This document shows, one piece after another, positions 49,387 to 60,083 of a stretch of 64,000 nucleotides of DNA. The DNA lies in NCBI GenBank assembly GCA_033060915.1, contig CM065379.1, forward strand, positions 22,881,318 to 22,945,317. Direction: 5' to 3'. The position numbers were made by a program, and so were the translations under genes. Positions within the stretch are counted from its first letter, which is position 1; each line of letters begins with the position of its first letter. The notes under the pieces are model-generated. The model saw only the letters and a program-made list of their open reading frames with translations, was not told the DNA's origin and made no database searches. Source of the DNA: Euryodendron excelsum. Its lineage: Eukaryota > Streptophyta > Magnoliopsida > Ericales > Pentaphylacaceae.

Positions 49387-50334
49387 AACAGATGATTGAC
49401 CTGGCGCCTGCTGCAGTGGCGCTAGGCAAAACTTTACATTGGCGGCATCACTAGTAGTGGTGCCAGCCACTTAGAAAACTTTTAAAGTCGGCAAGCAACG
49501 TATCTTTCAAAGATTTGGGCGTCTGTACTAGTGACTATCATGCAATTTTTAGCCTAGCTTCACTAGGAATGACTCCGGAAGGTTCGAGAATGATTTAAAG
49601 GGTCGGGAATGGCCCAGAGGGTTGAAAAGGGACAGGAACCCTTAGAATAGTGTCTCGGGGTAGTAGACTTGAAGAATGATGATAAGATGTGTTAGAAGGG
49701 TTAACCGGGCCATTACGGGCAAAATGGTCAATCGGACCAGAAAACTACCGGAATGAACTTAGAATATCTCAGAAGAAGACTAGAGACTTGGAAACATCAC
49801 TTAGAATGTCCCAGGAGGTTACCGGTTTGATACCCAGAGCCGGTGTGGTTAGAAAAGGCGACTGGCCCATCAGGGATAAATTGGTCATTTTGCATCAAGT
49901 TTGCCGAAACTGACTCGCAATGATCTGAAAAGGTAATGAAAGGCCGGGGATACTATCAAAAGCATCCCCGGGAGGTTACCAGTTTGATACCCAAAACCGG
50001 TGTGGTTCCGGGGGCGCTTGGATGCCAAGGGGCAGGATGGTCATTTTAGCCGAAAGGTCTCAAAATTAGCCCGAAACCTACTGGAAGGCACCTAATCATG
50101 CTGGATTGTCTTTAAGACAATCTTGGAAGGGTAGACTTACCGTTCTGAGTGTAAACACCCCATTTTTGACCGCTCAGCAGTCTACACTCCGTCCAGACTT
50201 GTGTTCAAGTCATTATGGGCGTATTCCAACCGAAACCAATTTTCTAAGTCCAAATCCCATCTGTCCATTGCTTCGCGGGCCCACTAGGCCCAAATAGAGG
50301 CAAAATGACCAAAATGCCCTTAGGGGCATTGTCT

Positions 50335-50643
50335 TTTCCAATTCCAAATCCAACCCCTCTCTCGAGACAGTTGATTCCTCGAGACGGTAAATCTATTCCA
50401 AATCAGGCACGTCTTTCTAAAGAAGGTAAGTCCCTTTTCCAATCCCTCTCTCGAGACAGTTTATTCCTTGAGACGGTTCCAATCAGGCACGTCTTTCCGA
50501 AGACGGTAAGTCCCCTTTCCAATCCCTCTCTCAAGACAGTTTATTCCTCGAGACGGTTCCAATCAGGCACGTCTTTCTGAAGATGGTAAGTCCCCTTTCC
50601 AATCCCTCTCTCAAGACATTTTATTCCTCGAGACGGTTCCAAT
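50335..50643 (+). repeat. 80-bp tandem array in the U3 of S3
   Basis: caggcacgtctttc recurs at 50404, 50484 and 50564, and the truncated next unit begins at 50644, a period of exactly 80 bp. Each unit holds gaagacggtaagtcccctttccaatccctctctc and a cgagacgg element. A partial unit precedes the first. Other copies in the window have shorter or more diverged versions (28320-28510, 45770-45920). Confidence 0.88.
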
Positions 50644-50663
50644 CAGGGCCCCTTTAGTAACTT

Positions 50664-51288
50664 CCCGAGAATGCTTCTTATAGTATTCTCAACCTTTTCT
50701 TATCTTTCCGGATCATTCTGAGTCAGTTCTGGCCAACTCGGTACAAAATGACCATTTTGCCCCTAGTGAGCCGGTCTCCTTTTTCGACCACACCGGCTCT
50801 GGGTATCAAACCGGTAACCTCCCGAGAATACCTCTTATAGTATTCCCGACCTACCTCTATCTTTTCGGATCTTTCCGAGTCAGCTCCGGCAAACTCGGTG
50901 CAAAATGACCGTTTTACCCCTAGAGGACCGGTCTCCTTTTCCGACCACACCGGCTCTGGGTATCAAACCAGTAACCTTTTGAGATTGCTTTTTGTAGTGT
51001 TCTCAAACTCCCTTTACCTTTTCGAATCATTCTGAGTCAGTTCCGGTAAACCCGGTGTGAAATGACCGTTTTGCCCCTAGTGGGCCGGTCACCTTTTCCA
51101 ACCACACCGGCCCTGGGAATCAAACCAGAAACCTTTGGGAATATTTTGAATAATGTTTTCAAATTTCAAGTCTTCTTCTGGGACAGTCTGAGTCTGTCCC
51201 GGCAACTTTTCGACCCGATTGACCGTTTTGCCCCTAAAGGCCCAGTCAACCCTTCCGACACATCTTGTCCTCATTTTTCATGTCAAAT
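50664..51288 (+). repeat. 157-bp tandem array in the U3 of S3
   Basis: Four units start at 50664, 50821, about 50978 and about 51134 (period 156-157 bp). Each contains gagaat...tagtattc, ttccgagtcag, aaatgaccgttttgcccc and a ggccggtc...ccacaccggctctgggtatcaaacc block. The last unit is the most diverged. The same array appears reversed in the minus-strand LTRs (for example 25176-25540 and 27370-27740). Position upstream of the dyads and TATA suggests enhancer-type subrepeats. Confidence 0.85.
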
Positions 51289-51484
51289 ACCTCCGGGACA
51301 CTATTTTAAGTGTTCCTGCTCTTTTCCGGCCTTCTGGGTCATTCCCGGCCGCTTCAAATCATTCCCGGACTTTCTACAGTCACTCCTAGTGAAGCCAGGC
51401 TAAAATTGCATGATAGTCACTAGTACAGGCACCCAAATCTAGTCAAAGATACGTTACTTGCCGACCTAAATACTTTCCTAACTG

Positions 51485-51575
51485 GCTAGCGCCACTAGTA
51501 GTGGCACCAAGCCAAGAATTGGCCTGGCGCCACCAAGAGCAATTTTGCCCTAGCGCCACTGCAACAAACGCCAGG
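51485..51575 (+). promoter_or_regulatory. GC-rich dyad block upstream of the S3 TATA box
   Basis: Contains gcgccactagtagtggcacc, cctggcgccacc and ctagcgccactgcaac within about 90 bp of the TATA position. The core CACTA-(N)-AGTGGCGCC is an inverted repeat and recurs in every LTR at this place, as well as before the E2 antisense ORF. A protein-binding role is inference. Confidence 0.55.
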
Positions 51576-54500
51576 TTTGTCCAACCTCTATACATACAGA
51601 GCCTCTTCCAGCGTAAAAAAGGTCCACAAACTCAGTTTAAGAATCATATAATTTGACATATAAAGTTCAGACACTTCAAAAACTCTAGCTTCTTTAGGTT
51701 CTCCAAACCCTAGCCACTATACACAAACCCTAACCTCATATACCCTCATACACATCCCCATACACTCATACACTAGCCTTCAACCCTCCTTGGAAGACTT
51801 GAAGAGCTGCAATCTAAAGTTTGAAGACAACTATTGAAGATTAAAGACGAGCCTTCGAAGATCAAGACTGAAGTGAAGCGAAGACCGAAGAAAGCGAGGC
51901 CGCACAAAATAAACAAGATACAAGGTAGGTTTTCTATTTAAATTTCTGCATTCCCCCTCTCTCTTCTCTCTCCTAACCCACTTGGTTTTTCTCTATTTTA
52001 ATCCCCCATCTCTTTCCCCCCCCCCCCTTTTTTTGCATACTTGAAACAAGGGGACTCCCGGTCCATGTGTAGGATTGGACTATCAGAGGGTCACCGTGTC
52101 GGGGGCTTTCTTTTAGGCTAAACGGAGACCACATGGGTCCGGCCCCCTTGATTATGTGGTGAAGCCTTAACCTTGTATGTTCACGACCTCAAAATTGCAT
52201 TGAGCATATCATGGTCTTGTATCTTCAGTCGTTTTCAAAGTTGTTTTCAAAATCGTTTTCAAACTTGTTTTCAAAATTGCATCAAAATCTCTTTTTCAAC
52301 CCTTGTTGTTTTCAAAACCGCTTCCCTAAAGTGGTTCTAGCCCTCTTATGGCTAAAATCGCTTTAGGAAAGTGAGACGTTTTTTATACTTTCCTAAAAGC
52401 TTTCTTTTCAAAAATCTCTTCCTAAAAATCTCTTTTTCAACATACTTTCCTAAAACTCTCCTCTCCAAAGTTGTTTTCAAAAACTCCCTCCAAAATCTAT
52501 TTTTCAAAGCTTCCTTTTTTAACTCCTTTCCAAAACGCTCTCTTCAAAGTCTACTTTCCAAAAACGTTCCCTAGGTCTCTTTCCTAGAAGAACCCTCTCC
52601 AAAAATCTTTCCAAAAACTCCCCTCTAGGATTTCCTTCCAAAAAACTTGTTTCCAAAAACACACTTTTCAAAAACTCCTCCCTAGGATTCCCTTCTAAAA
52701 ATCTTCGTTTCTAAAAACTCTCTTTCCAAAATCTTTCCTCTAGAAACTCTTCTTTAGGATTTCCTTCCAAAATCTTCGTTTCCAAAAACGCACTTTCCAA
52801 AAACTTTTTCCTTAGAAGCCCAAGTCAAGCCCCAGAACCCACAATTAGGAAACCCTAATTTTCTTCCCAAAAACATGGTTTTCAAGCTTTGCCCCAAATC
52901 TAGGTTTCCAAAACCTCTTGTTTTCTACATCAAGACTATACATATTTCCAAAACCTATTTTCTACGTCAAAACTATAGTCTTCCAAATCTAGGGTTTCTA
53001 AAACTGCCCCTTCCAATCCATGTCAAATCAAATCTTCCCTTTAGAAAACCAAACCCCATCTTCCCGTTTAGGAAACTAGATCCAATCCTTCGTTTTTGGA
53101 AACAAAATCAAATCTTCTCTTTTAGAAACAAAATCCAATCCCTTCCTAATCTAAATCTTTCCTAATTCAATTCCTTCCTAACCTTCTCCTTTCCTAAATC
53201 TTAAGTTTTCAAAACTTGAAAATAAGAAGCTTTCCTAAATTTTAAAACTCAACTTCCACATCTTTCTTAATTCAACCCTTTCCTAATTCTATCTCTTTCC
53301 AAATCTTAAGTTTTCAAATCTTTCCTAAACTCAAACCTTTCCTAATCTCAAGATTTTCTAAAACTATCTCTTTCCAAATCTTAAGTTTTCAAATCTTTCC
53401 TAAACTCAAACCTTTCCTAATCTCAAGATTTTCTAAAACTCAAAATCTTGAACTTTTTAAATTTCAAATCTTTCTAAAATTCTAAGTTTTCTAAATTCAA
53501 AACTTTCTTAAGTTAAACTTTCTAAACCCATATCTTTCTAATTTCTAAATTTTCCTCAAACTTCAACTCCTTCCAATTTCAAAACTTTCTGAACTCAAAA
53601 CTTTCTTATTTTCAAAACTTCCCTATTTCAAAAACATTCCCAATTCAAAACTTTTCTAAGTTGAAACTTTATTAATTCAAAACTTTCCTAAGTTGAAATT
53701 TTCTTAATTCAAAACTTTCCTAAATTCAAAACTTTCCTAATTCAAAACTTTCCTAATTCGAAACTTTCCAAAAATGAAACTTTCCTAATTCGAAACTTTC
53801 CTAAATCAGACCTTTCCTAATTCGAACCCTTCCTAAATCCAATCTTTCCTAATTTTTCCAAGTCCAACTTGTAAGTCAAATCTTTTCTAAAATCCTTCCA
53901 AGTCAAATCCAAGCCTTCTTTTGTAAGTCTCAAGTCTTTCTAGGTTTCTCAAAACCGAGTCTTTCAAAATCAAATCTTTTCAAATCTTCCAATCAAAGTT
54001 CAATCTCTCAATTTTCCAATCCAAATTTCAATTTCAACTCTTTTCCAAATCAACTCTTCTATTTTCAATCGAACTCTCGTCTAAACTACGACTGACCTGA
54101 TTCCTCTAAAAAGATAGATAGGCAACCCTCATGGGTGCGGTCACAACCTTTTTCAAATCTCAAATTCCAAAACATCTTTTAATTTTTATTTCTACAATTT
54201 CTTTCCGATCTCCAATTCCACAACATTTTTCAAGCCTCCAATTCCATAACTCTTTTCAACTCTCTTTTCAATTCCAATTTCAAATCTATCTTTCCAAATC
54301 TCTTTTCAAATCAAATCAATTTTTTTTAAATCTTTTTCCAAATTTATTTCCAAATCAAGTCTCCTTTCTTGCACCTGCATATCATGCATCTTGTTTTTCT
54401 AAACATTGTTTTTCAAAGTGAATAGGATTGAACCATTAGTTAGTTAAAGACTCTCATAGGTGAATCTAGGGTAGATTGACATGTAGATACCGAAAGGGCG

Positions 54501-55711
54501 GGGTACGGTGATGGTTTAGTGCGTCTTCCCTACACGTAACCAACCTCCGCGCCTAAGATCACTGTTTTCGAAAGACCAAAAACGGAGTTATTTTTCAAAA
54601 AGGGCTGAATATTTTCTAAAGGTTGCCAAACAACCTGTTTTCTTAAAAACCCTCTCTTGAGGAGACATTTTCAAAATCGTTTTTCAAAAACCCTAAGTGT
54701 AGTTTTCGGATTATGCTTAGTTTTTAGGTGACCTAACTCACCTTAATCAAGTTAGGTGGTGACTCCAAATCTTTTTCTAAAAGCCCTTTATTCAAATCAA
54801 TTTTTCAATTCAAATTTAGTCGCACTCATTCTTCTAGGAAGGTGAGTTCTAACGAGAGAGTACAACATTTTTCCCGCTTGTGTGAGTATTCTCTGAGTGT
54901 GAAAAATCTGGGCGCGACACTGAGGACTTAGGTACTTTCTCAAGAAACGTGCTGGAAATGGCCCTAAGGGCAGTTTGGTCATTTTTCACCGGAGTGGGCT
55001 AGCAGGCACTGGTGTTGACCTGGGTTTTGAGTGTTTCCGTCACTCAAACGATGGTCCCGTGACACAGGAGTTTGTTGGCAATTCCCTATATCGACCTGTT
55101 TGCGAGGGTTTTCACCACTCTGTCAGTTGCGATGTTTACGAGTATTTTCGTTACTCTAATAGGTCGCGATCATTCCAGAGACTGTCTGATCTCGAGAAGC
55201 TACTAAGTGGACTTATCGCCTGAGGAATCAACTTTCACGAAAGGCGTGCCAAAACAGACATTTCTTCTTTGGCGAGCTAGCAGGTGCCAAAGGTGGACCG
55301 TTCTACCATCTCAGGGACTTGGGATCTCATCCCGATCGACGAGTTTGAAGGAACTTACCGTTCCGAAGAGTTTTCTCAGAAAAGTGCCAGATTGGATGAT
55401 CTTACCGCCTTAAGGAATCAACTTTCTCGAAAGACATGCCAGATTTAATTGGAATTGAAATTGGACTTGAAATTAGAAAAACAAGGACTTATTGTCTTTG
55501 AAAAGATATGCCCACTAGAATTGGAACGAACAATGCCCCTAAGGGTATTTTGGTCATTTTGTCTCTATTTGGGCCCAGAGGGCCCGCGAAGTGATCGATT
55601 GACTGGGCTAAGTTTGAAAATCTGATTTAAATTGGAATATGTCCATATTGACTTGAACTACAGTCTAGACGGATCGAAGACTGCTGAGCGGGCAAAAATG
55701 GGATGGTTACA

Positions 55712-57307
55712 CATGTCAAAGTGGATGCACAACAAGCTAAGTTCAAACAATGCACCAAGAGTCATGCAATGCACCAAAAAGAGCACTAACACCTATTCCA
55801 ACTTCAAACAAATGATTTGCATTCGAAGATATTGAAGGTGTTCAGAAGAAGATTTAATCAAAGTATGCATAGACTCAATCAGATTAAAGGTATCCAAAAG
55901 AAGACTTCCTCGAGTGTGCAAAGGCAAATTGAAGATGACTTGATCTTGAAGAGATTGAAGATATTTGAGAAAAGAATTCATCATAATTGCATAATCTCTA
56001 CAAACAATCCAAGTGAAGACTTCTCCGGGATGTGAAGAGTCAATGAAGATGATATGTATTCAAAGAAAATGAAATTGTTCAAGAGTAGACTTCATCAAGC
56101 TTATAAAAGACTCATTGAAGTAATCTTAAAGAAGAAAGAAGGATGTGTAGCAAAACGAGGAGCTCAGCAATGAGACATCATGAATATGAAGCTCTACATG
56201 AATAAAAAATAAATAGTATCATACGGAAAGACCTTGGCAATAAGGAAGAAGTGCTCGGCATTAATGGAAAGATGTTCTGGTAGCTTAGCATCAAAGAAGA
56301 TTTGTCTATCAAGAAGGAAATTCAATTCAAATTGAATGGAAGATAACTTTGATGGGCTGAAGATCTTAATCTATCATATTAACCCAAAAAGAAGACTTCT
56401 TAAAGATCTTATAGTATTATTGAAGCTGAACTTGATCAATGGAAAGATGAATGAAGATTTCTGGGTAATATATCGACACATGAAAATGAAGAGTCGACAC
56501 ATGAGGACAGAGGCCAAAATTTGAAGATAGTATGATCAAGTACCCACACATGGAGACAATGGACAACATCTAGAAAATACTGATCAAATGTGTTGACATA
56601 TGAAACCAAGTGTCGACACCTGGAAAATAACGGCTAGTTTTTCTAATGTTATAATGGACTAGACTTGCATTAAATGAGCCCCAACCACCACCAATAGATA
56701 AAATCAATACAGGGGTTTATATACAAGCTTTCAACTACATTTATATACAAGAGACACAAGAAAAACATAAACCGCTAACTGATCAAGCTGAGAAAATCTG
56801 AACATTCTTTTTGTCTTCATTTTGGCACTAAGTGAACTTTTATTTTCCTATCCACTCTTGGTAGAGAGTTAGTATTTCATTTGTATAACATTTATACACT
56901 TGTAAGTGAGAGTTTGATAGTTCTCTTGTAGAAGAAAAACTCTTGTAAGTTGGAGTGGATATTGGATAAAACCACTTGGTAGCTGGAAGAACTTGTAAAG
57001 AAGTTCTTATGTAAAAATGAGCTGAGCACTTGGTAAATCAGCACCTACTTTGTAATTGGAGATTGCATAGCAGAAGAAGACTTTAAGGGGATCTTAGGGT
57101 GAGGATGTAGACCACGAATTATGGTTGAACCTCAGTAATTCTTGGTGTGCCTTCTCTTGCTCTGTTTTCATTTTCTTTTTGATTACATGGCATTTTATAT
57201 ATTTTGATCACTGTTCTATTGATTAGATTAATTTTAATTAGTCTTAATTGCTATTAATTTTCAAAAAACCCAATTCACCCCCTCTTGGGTTGCCATTTGG
57301 GCCAATA
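55712..57307 (+). mobile_element. Ty1/copia-type LTR, 5' end missing
   Basis: Related to the solo LTR at 5670-7241. It shares the cgacacatg(a/g)ag repeats (56470-56620), the gttgaacctcagtaattcttggtg block and the ending cccaattcaccccctcttgggttgcc...gggccaata (57307). The usual start is absent because the long LTR ending at 55711 is inserted in it. Its right edge lies in the E3 antisense ORF region, so it had inserted into E3 near the ORF's stop codon. No gene. Confidence 0.75.
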
Positions 57308-57313
57308 TCAATG

Positions 57314-58840
57314 TCATACCTCGACCACCTCATGACCTGTTACCTTCCCTCCAACCACCAAATCTAGCTGGGTAAAGGCACCAATAGACCCCGCCCTAAA
57401 ATGAGCCTCGTAATCTACATTGGGCGGAAGAAGGAAGTAGTCTCTAGGTACTCGGACTATATAAGGGATCTCAACCCCAACTCGATAAAATCCGAACATA
57501 TATCGAGGATGATCCATAGTAGCGCAAAAGTCAGTGTGCAGTTGTCGCCAATGAGGCTCCCCAAAGTATCTCTCCCATGAAAATGGGTCTCGAAAAGTGA
57601 CCCGCGACCTAGACAAGAGAATGAGGTCCCTCATGCCAACATACTAGGGAGACTGGTGGTAAGGCACCCAAGTCACATCTCGGGGCCTCAACAACTCCAG
57701 GTTAGCCTGGAGGGTGACAAAATCTGTAAGCAAGGACCACTGGACCAACTGATGTCTAGCCCATCTCGTAGCCTATGGAAAGGCATTTGCAGCTAATACC
57801 TCTGGCTGGTGCACTGGCAAATACTCATAACTCCACCATATCAAAAAGGGCCAGAAACCAGTCAAGCTCCCCCATGGCCTAGATGTCCTAAGTCTCATCC
57901 CCAGCAAAAAACTGGCAAAAGTAAAAGCACCCTAATCCACATAGTCCAATGCATCCAAGTCTGCCACCAGGCTCACCAACAGTAAAGGAACTGTTGACTA
58001 ATTATTATTGCAAAAGCAACTAAAGATGACATACAGTACCAGCTAACGCCTCATGATGACCTAATCAACTGAAGAGGGCTCAAGAGCGAAAGCTGCCTGT
58101 GCTAAACATAGAAGCAAAGTGGAAAAACTCAAACCTATAATCCCTGGTAAACCTAATAGAAGGTGAGCCTTAGCAACAATCACAGCCTGCAGGGAAATCG
58201 GGACACCCCCAAAAGATAGGCCAGTGATCATCGCCCAGTCGACAGGAGTAGGCCCCAGCTCAAAACCTAGCAAATGTACGGTCTCGGTCTCCCCAAACCA
58301 TCTCTCCAGTAGCTCGATCGCTAGCCTGTGGTCAAGCTTATCTGTTTGGAGTGTCATGAAGGCACCAAAGCCGATCCAATAAAGGAAGTCCTGATAAGAT
58401 GGGGCCGACACTTGCATAGCTCTCAAGGTAGAGATACTGGCTCTTCTGAATGAACTATGAGTGGACGACAACATCCGGCCATAACGCAAGTATAAACTCG
58501 GATGGTAAGCTAGATCTCGTTAAGGGGGGACGTTAAGGATTGCTAACTAGTAATCAGTAAAAGAGGTATCCTTCCGCCTATCGCGAATGGATGCCATACC
58601 GTACCCTATCCTCTGATCAACTCTCGTATCTACATCCTCCTTAACCCTCTCGTCTAGAGCAGCAGAGGACTGTCCCATCGCAGAACTACTACTCAAAGTC
58701 GTCCTACTTGTAGATCGCTAAGGCCGACTACTGCCACCTCGGGTAGAACCACTCCTGCTAGCGATGCCCTCCCCAAGCTTAACCCGTGGCGCCTTCCCGC
58801 GGCGCATCCAATCAAAACCATCATCGCCAGCATCTAACAT
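57314..58840 (-). pseudogene. Antisense ORF of E3, plant-mobile-domain-like, nine nonsense codons
   Basis: Encoded antisense to E3's LTRs. From the ATG at 58838-58840 a single frame runs 509 codons to the stop at 57314-57316 with no frameshift, broken by in-frame stops at 58718, 58547, 58520, 58061, 58043, 57998, 57932, 57773 and 57644 (first plus-strand base of each). The basic, Ser/Arg-rich N-terminus matches the E2 copy. The middle has ERWFGETETVH (residues about 179-189) followed by TPVDWAMITGLSFGGVPI (about 198-215), the pattern of plant mobile (aminotransferase-like) domains. WWSYEYLPVHQPEV near residue 335-348 also fits that family. The start is supported by acceptor cttttcAG one base upstream. 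Plant mobile domains occur in Ty3/gypsy and MULE elements and in some host silencing proteins; the role of this ORF is unknown. The terminal stop may or may not be the original. Confidence 0.72.
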
Positions 58841-58968
58841 CCTGAAAAGCAACAACAAGAAAAATATAGAAAGTTGATCAACAATAGGATATGCATCAAA
58901 GCAAAAAGGAAAAAATATAATAAAATGTAAAAAAAAAACAAAAAAAAAAGGAAGAAGGAAAAAGATAA

Positions 58969-58992
58969 GAGAGAGAGAGAGAGAGAGAGAGA
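58969..58992 (+). repeat. (GA)n microsatellite
   Basis: An uninterrupted run of ga dinucleotides preceded by A-rich sequence. In antisense-ORF orientation it is a CT run about 130 bases before the acceptor. Confidence 0.95.
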
Positions 58993-59054
58993 AAGCGGAG
59001 AAAAGAACAAAAAAGAGGAAAGAAAAAAGGAGGGAGAGTTAAGGCCTTATCCAT

Positions 59055-59580
59055 TTCACAATTCCGTTTCAAAAGTTTTCTAACGATTTTTGAACTTTTT
59101 CCTCAAAAAGTTTCATTTCAAAATTTCAAATTGATTTTCCCAGTTTTCTCCTTTAAAAACCCCATTTCACAAAGTTTTTTTAACGGTTTTCTAAGCTTTT
59201 TTCTCAAAAAGTTTCATTTCAAAATATCAAACCGATTTCCTGGGCTTTCCCCTTCAAAAGCCCCATTTCACAAAGTTTTCTAATGGTTTTCGACCTTTTT
59301 CCTTAAAAAGTTCCATTTCAAAATTTCAAACCGATTTCCTAGGTTTTCTCCTTCAAAAGCCCCATTTCAAAACGTTTTCCAACAGTTTTTCAAGCTTTTT
59401 CTTCAAAAAGTTTTGTTTCAAAATATCAAACCGGTTTCTCAGGCTTTCTCTTTCAAAAGCCTTGTTTCAAAAAGTTTTCTAACCGTTTTCTTAGCTGTTT
59501 TCGCAAAAAGTTTTGTTTCAAAATATCAACTCAGGTTTCCCAAGCTTTCTCCTTCTAAAGCCCGATTCTCAAAAGTAACA
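59055..59580 (+). repeat. Five-unit minisatellite, period about 100 bp
   Basis: Units begin near 59081, 59181, 59281, 59380 and 59480, marked by (t)aac(g/c)g...ttttc. Each contains caaaaagtttcatttcaaaatatcaaaccgatttcc and cttcaaaagccccatttcaaa. It lies inside the candidate intron of the E3 antisense ORF. The open frame across it (59413-59793) is a by-product of the repeat. Confidence 0.9.
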
Positions 59581-60083
59581 GCTTTTTCTAAGAGTTTTAG
59601 AGTCGAACGTTGGATTTTTGAAGGGTTTATACTTTTTGAAAAATTTTGGCAGAGTTCCGCCTTAAAAAGTCACTATCCCAAAATTCAACAAATCATAAAA
59701 CACCTCACCAAGGCTCCCCGAGCCTTCAACCATGTCAACCGATGCCATCCCATCCTCCATGGCGCAGGACCCGCAACAAAAAATAATTTTTAATTCGATT
59801 TCTTCTCTTTTTCAAAATTTTTCGGTTCTATTTTATTTTCTAAAAATTCTTAAAACACTCAAAACGATCATTAAAATTTTTTAAAAATATCCTACAATTT
59901 TTTTGCCTTCAATAGGGTTAATTTTTTAATTTTTCTTAATTTTTTCTATTTTTCTTAATTTTTGAAAAATAAAAAATTTAAAATTTTTCAAAAAATTACG
60001 AAACTTCATACGGTTGTTCTGTACATTTTTCTAAGACATCCAATACAAAAATCAAGTATAAACATGCAAAACCCAAGCCTACT

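Larger units (their letters stand above)
50150..54919 (+). mobile_element. Solo LTR S3, plus strand, perfect TSD
   Basis: A 4770-bp LTR from TGTAAACACCCC to gggcgcgaca with perfect TSD CTGAG (50145-50149 and 54920-54924). It is the clearest sense-strand copy. It shows an 80-bp U3 array, a 157-bp U3 array, dyads (51485-51575), a decayed TATA (tatacata, 51589-51596), donor-like aag|GTAGGT (51924-51925), a C/G-homopolymer (52017-52027), a C/T-rich micro-repeat tract (52380-54110) and the hairpin (54731-54757). Confidence 0.92.
46662..55711 (-). mobile_element. Minus-strand long LTR, low end truncated, hosting S3
   Basis: Own sequence is 46662-50149 and 54925-55711 (about 4.28 kb). It ends gggatggttaca at 55711. 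About 350 bp of its low end (hairpin and terminus) is missing at the junction with the preceding plus-strand LTR. TATA is at 49379-49386. It was inserted into a copia-type LTR (expected TSD catgt at 55712-55716), and its partner flank is lost. Confidence 0.75.

Noticed and set aside
59413..59793. 126-codon ORF
   Set aside because: It lies over the 100-bp minisatellite in an intron. The apparent repeats in the protein follow from the DNA repeat.
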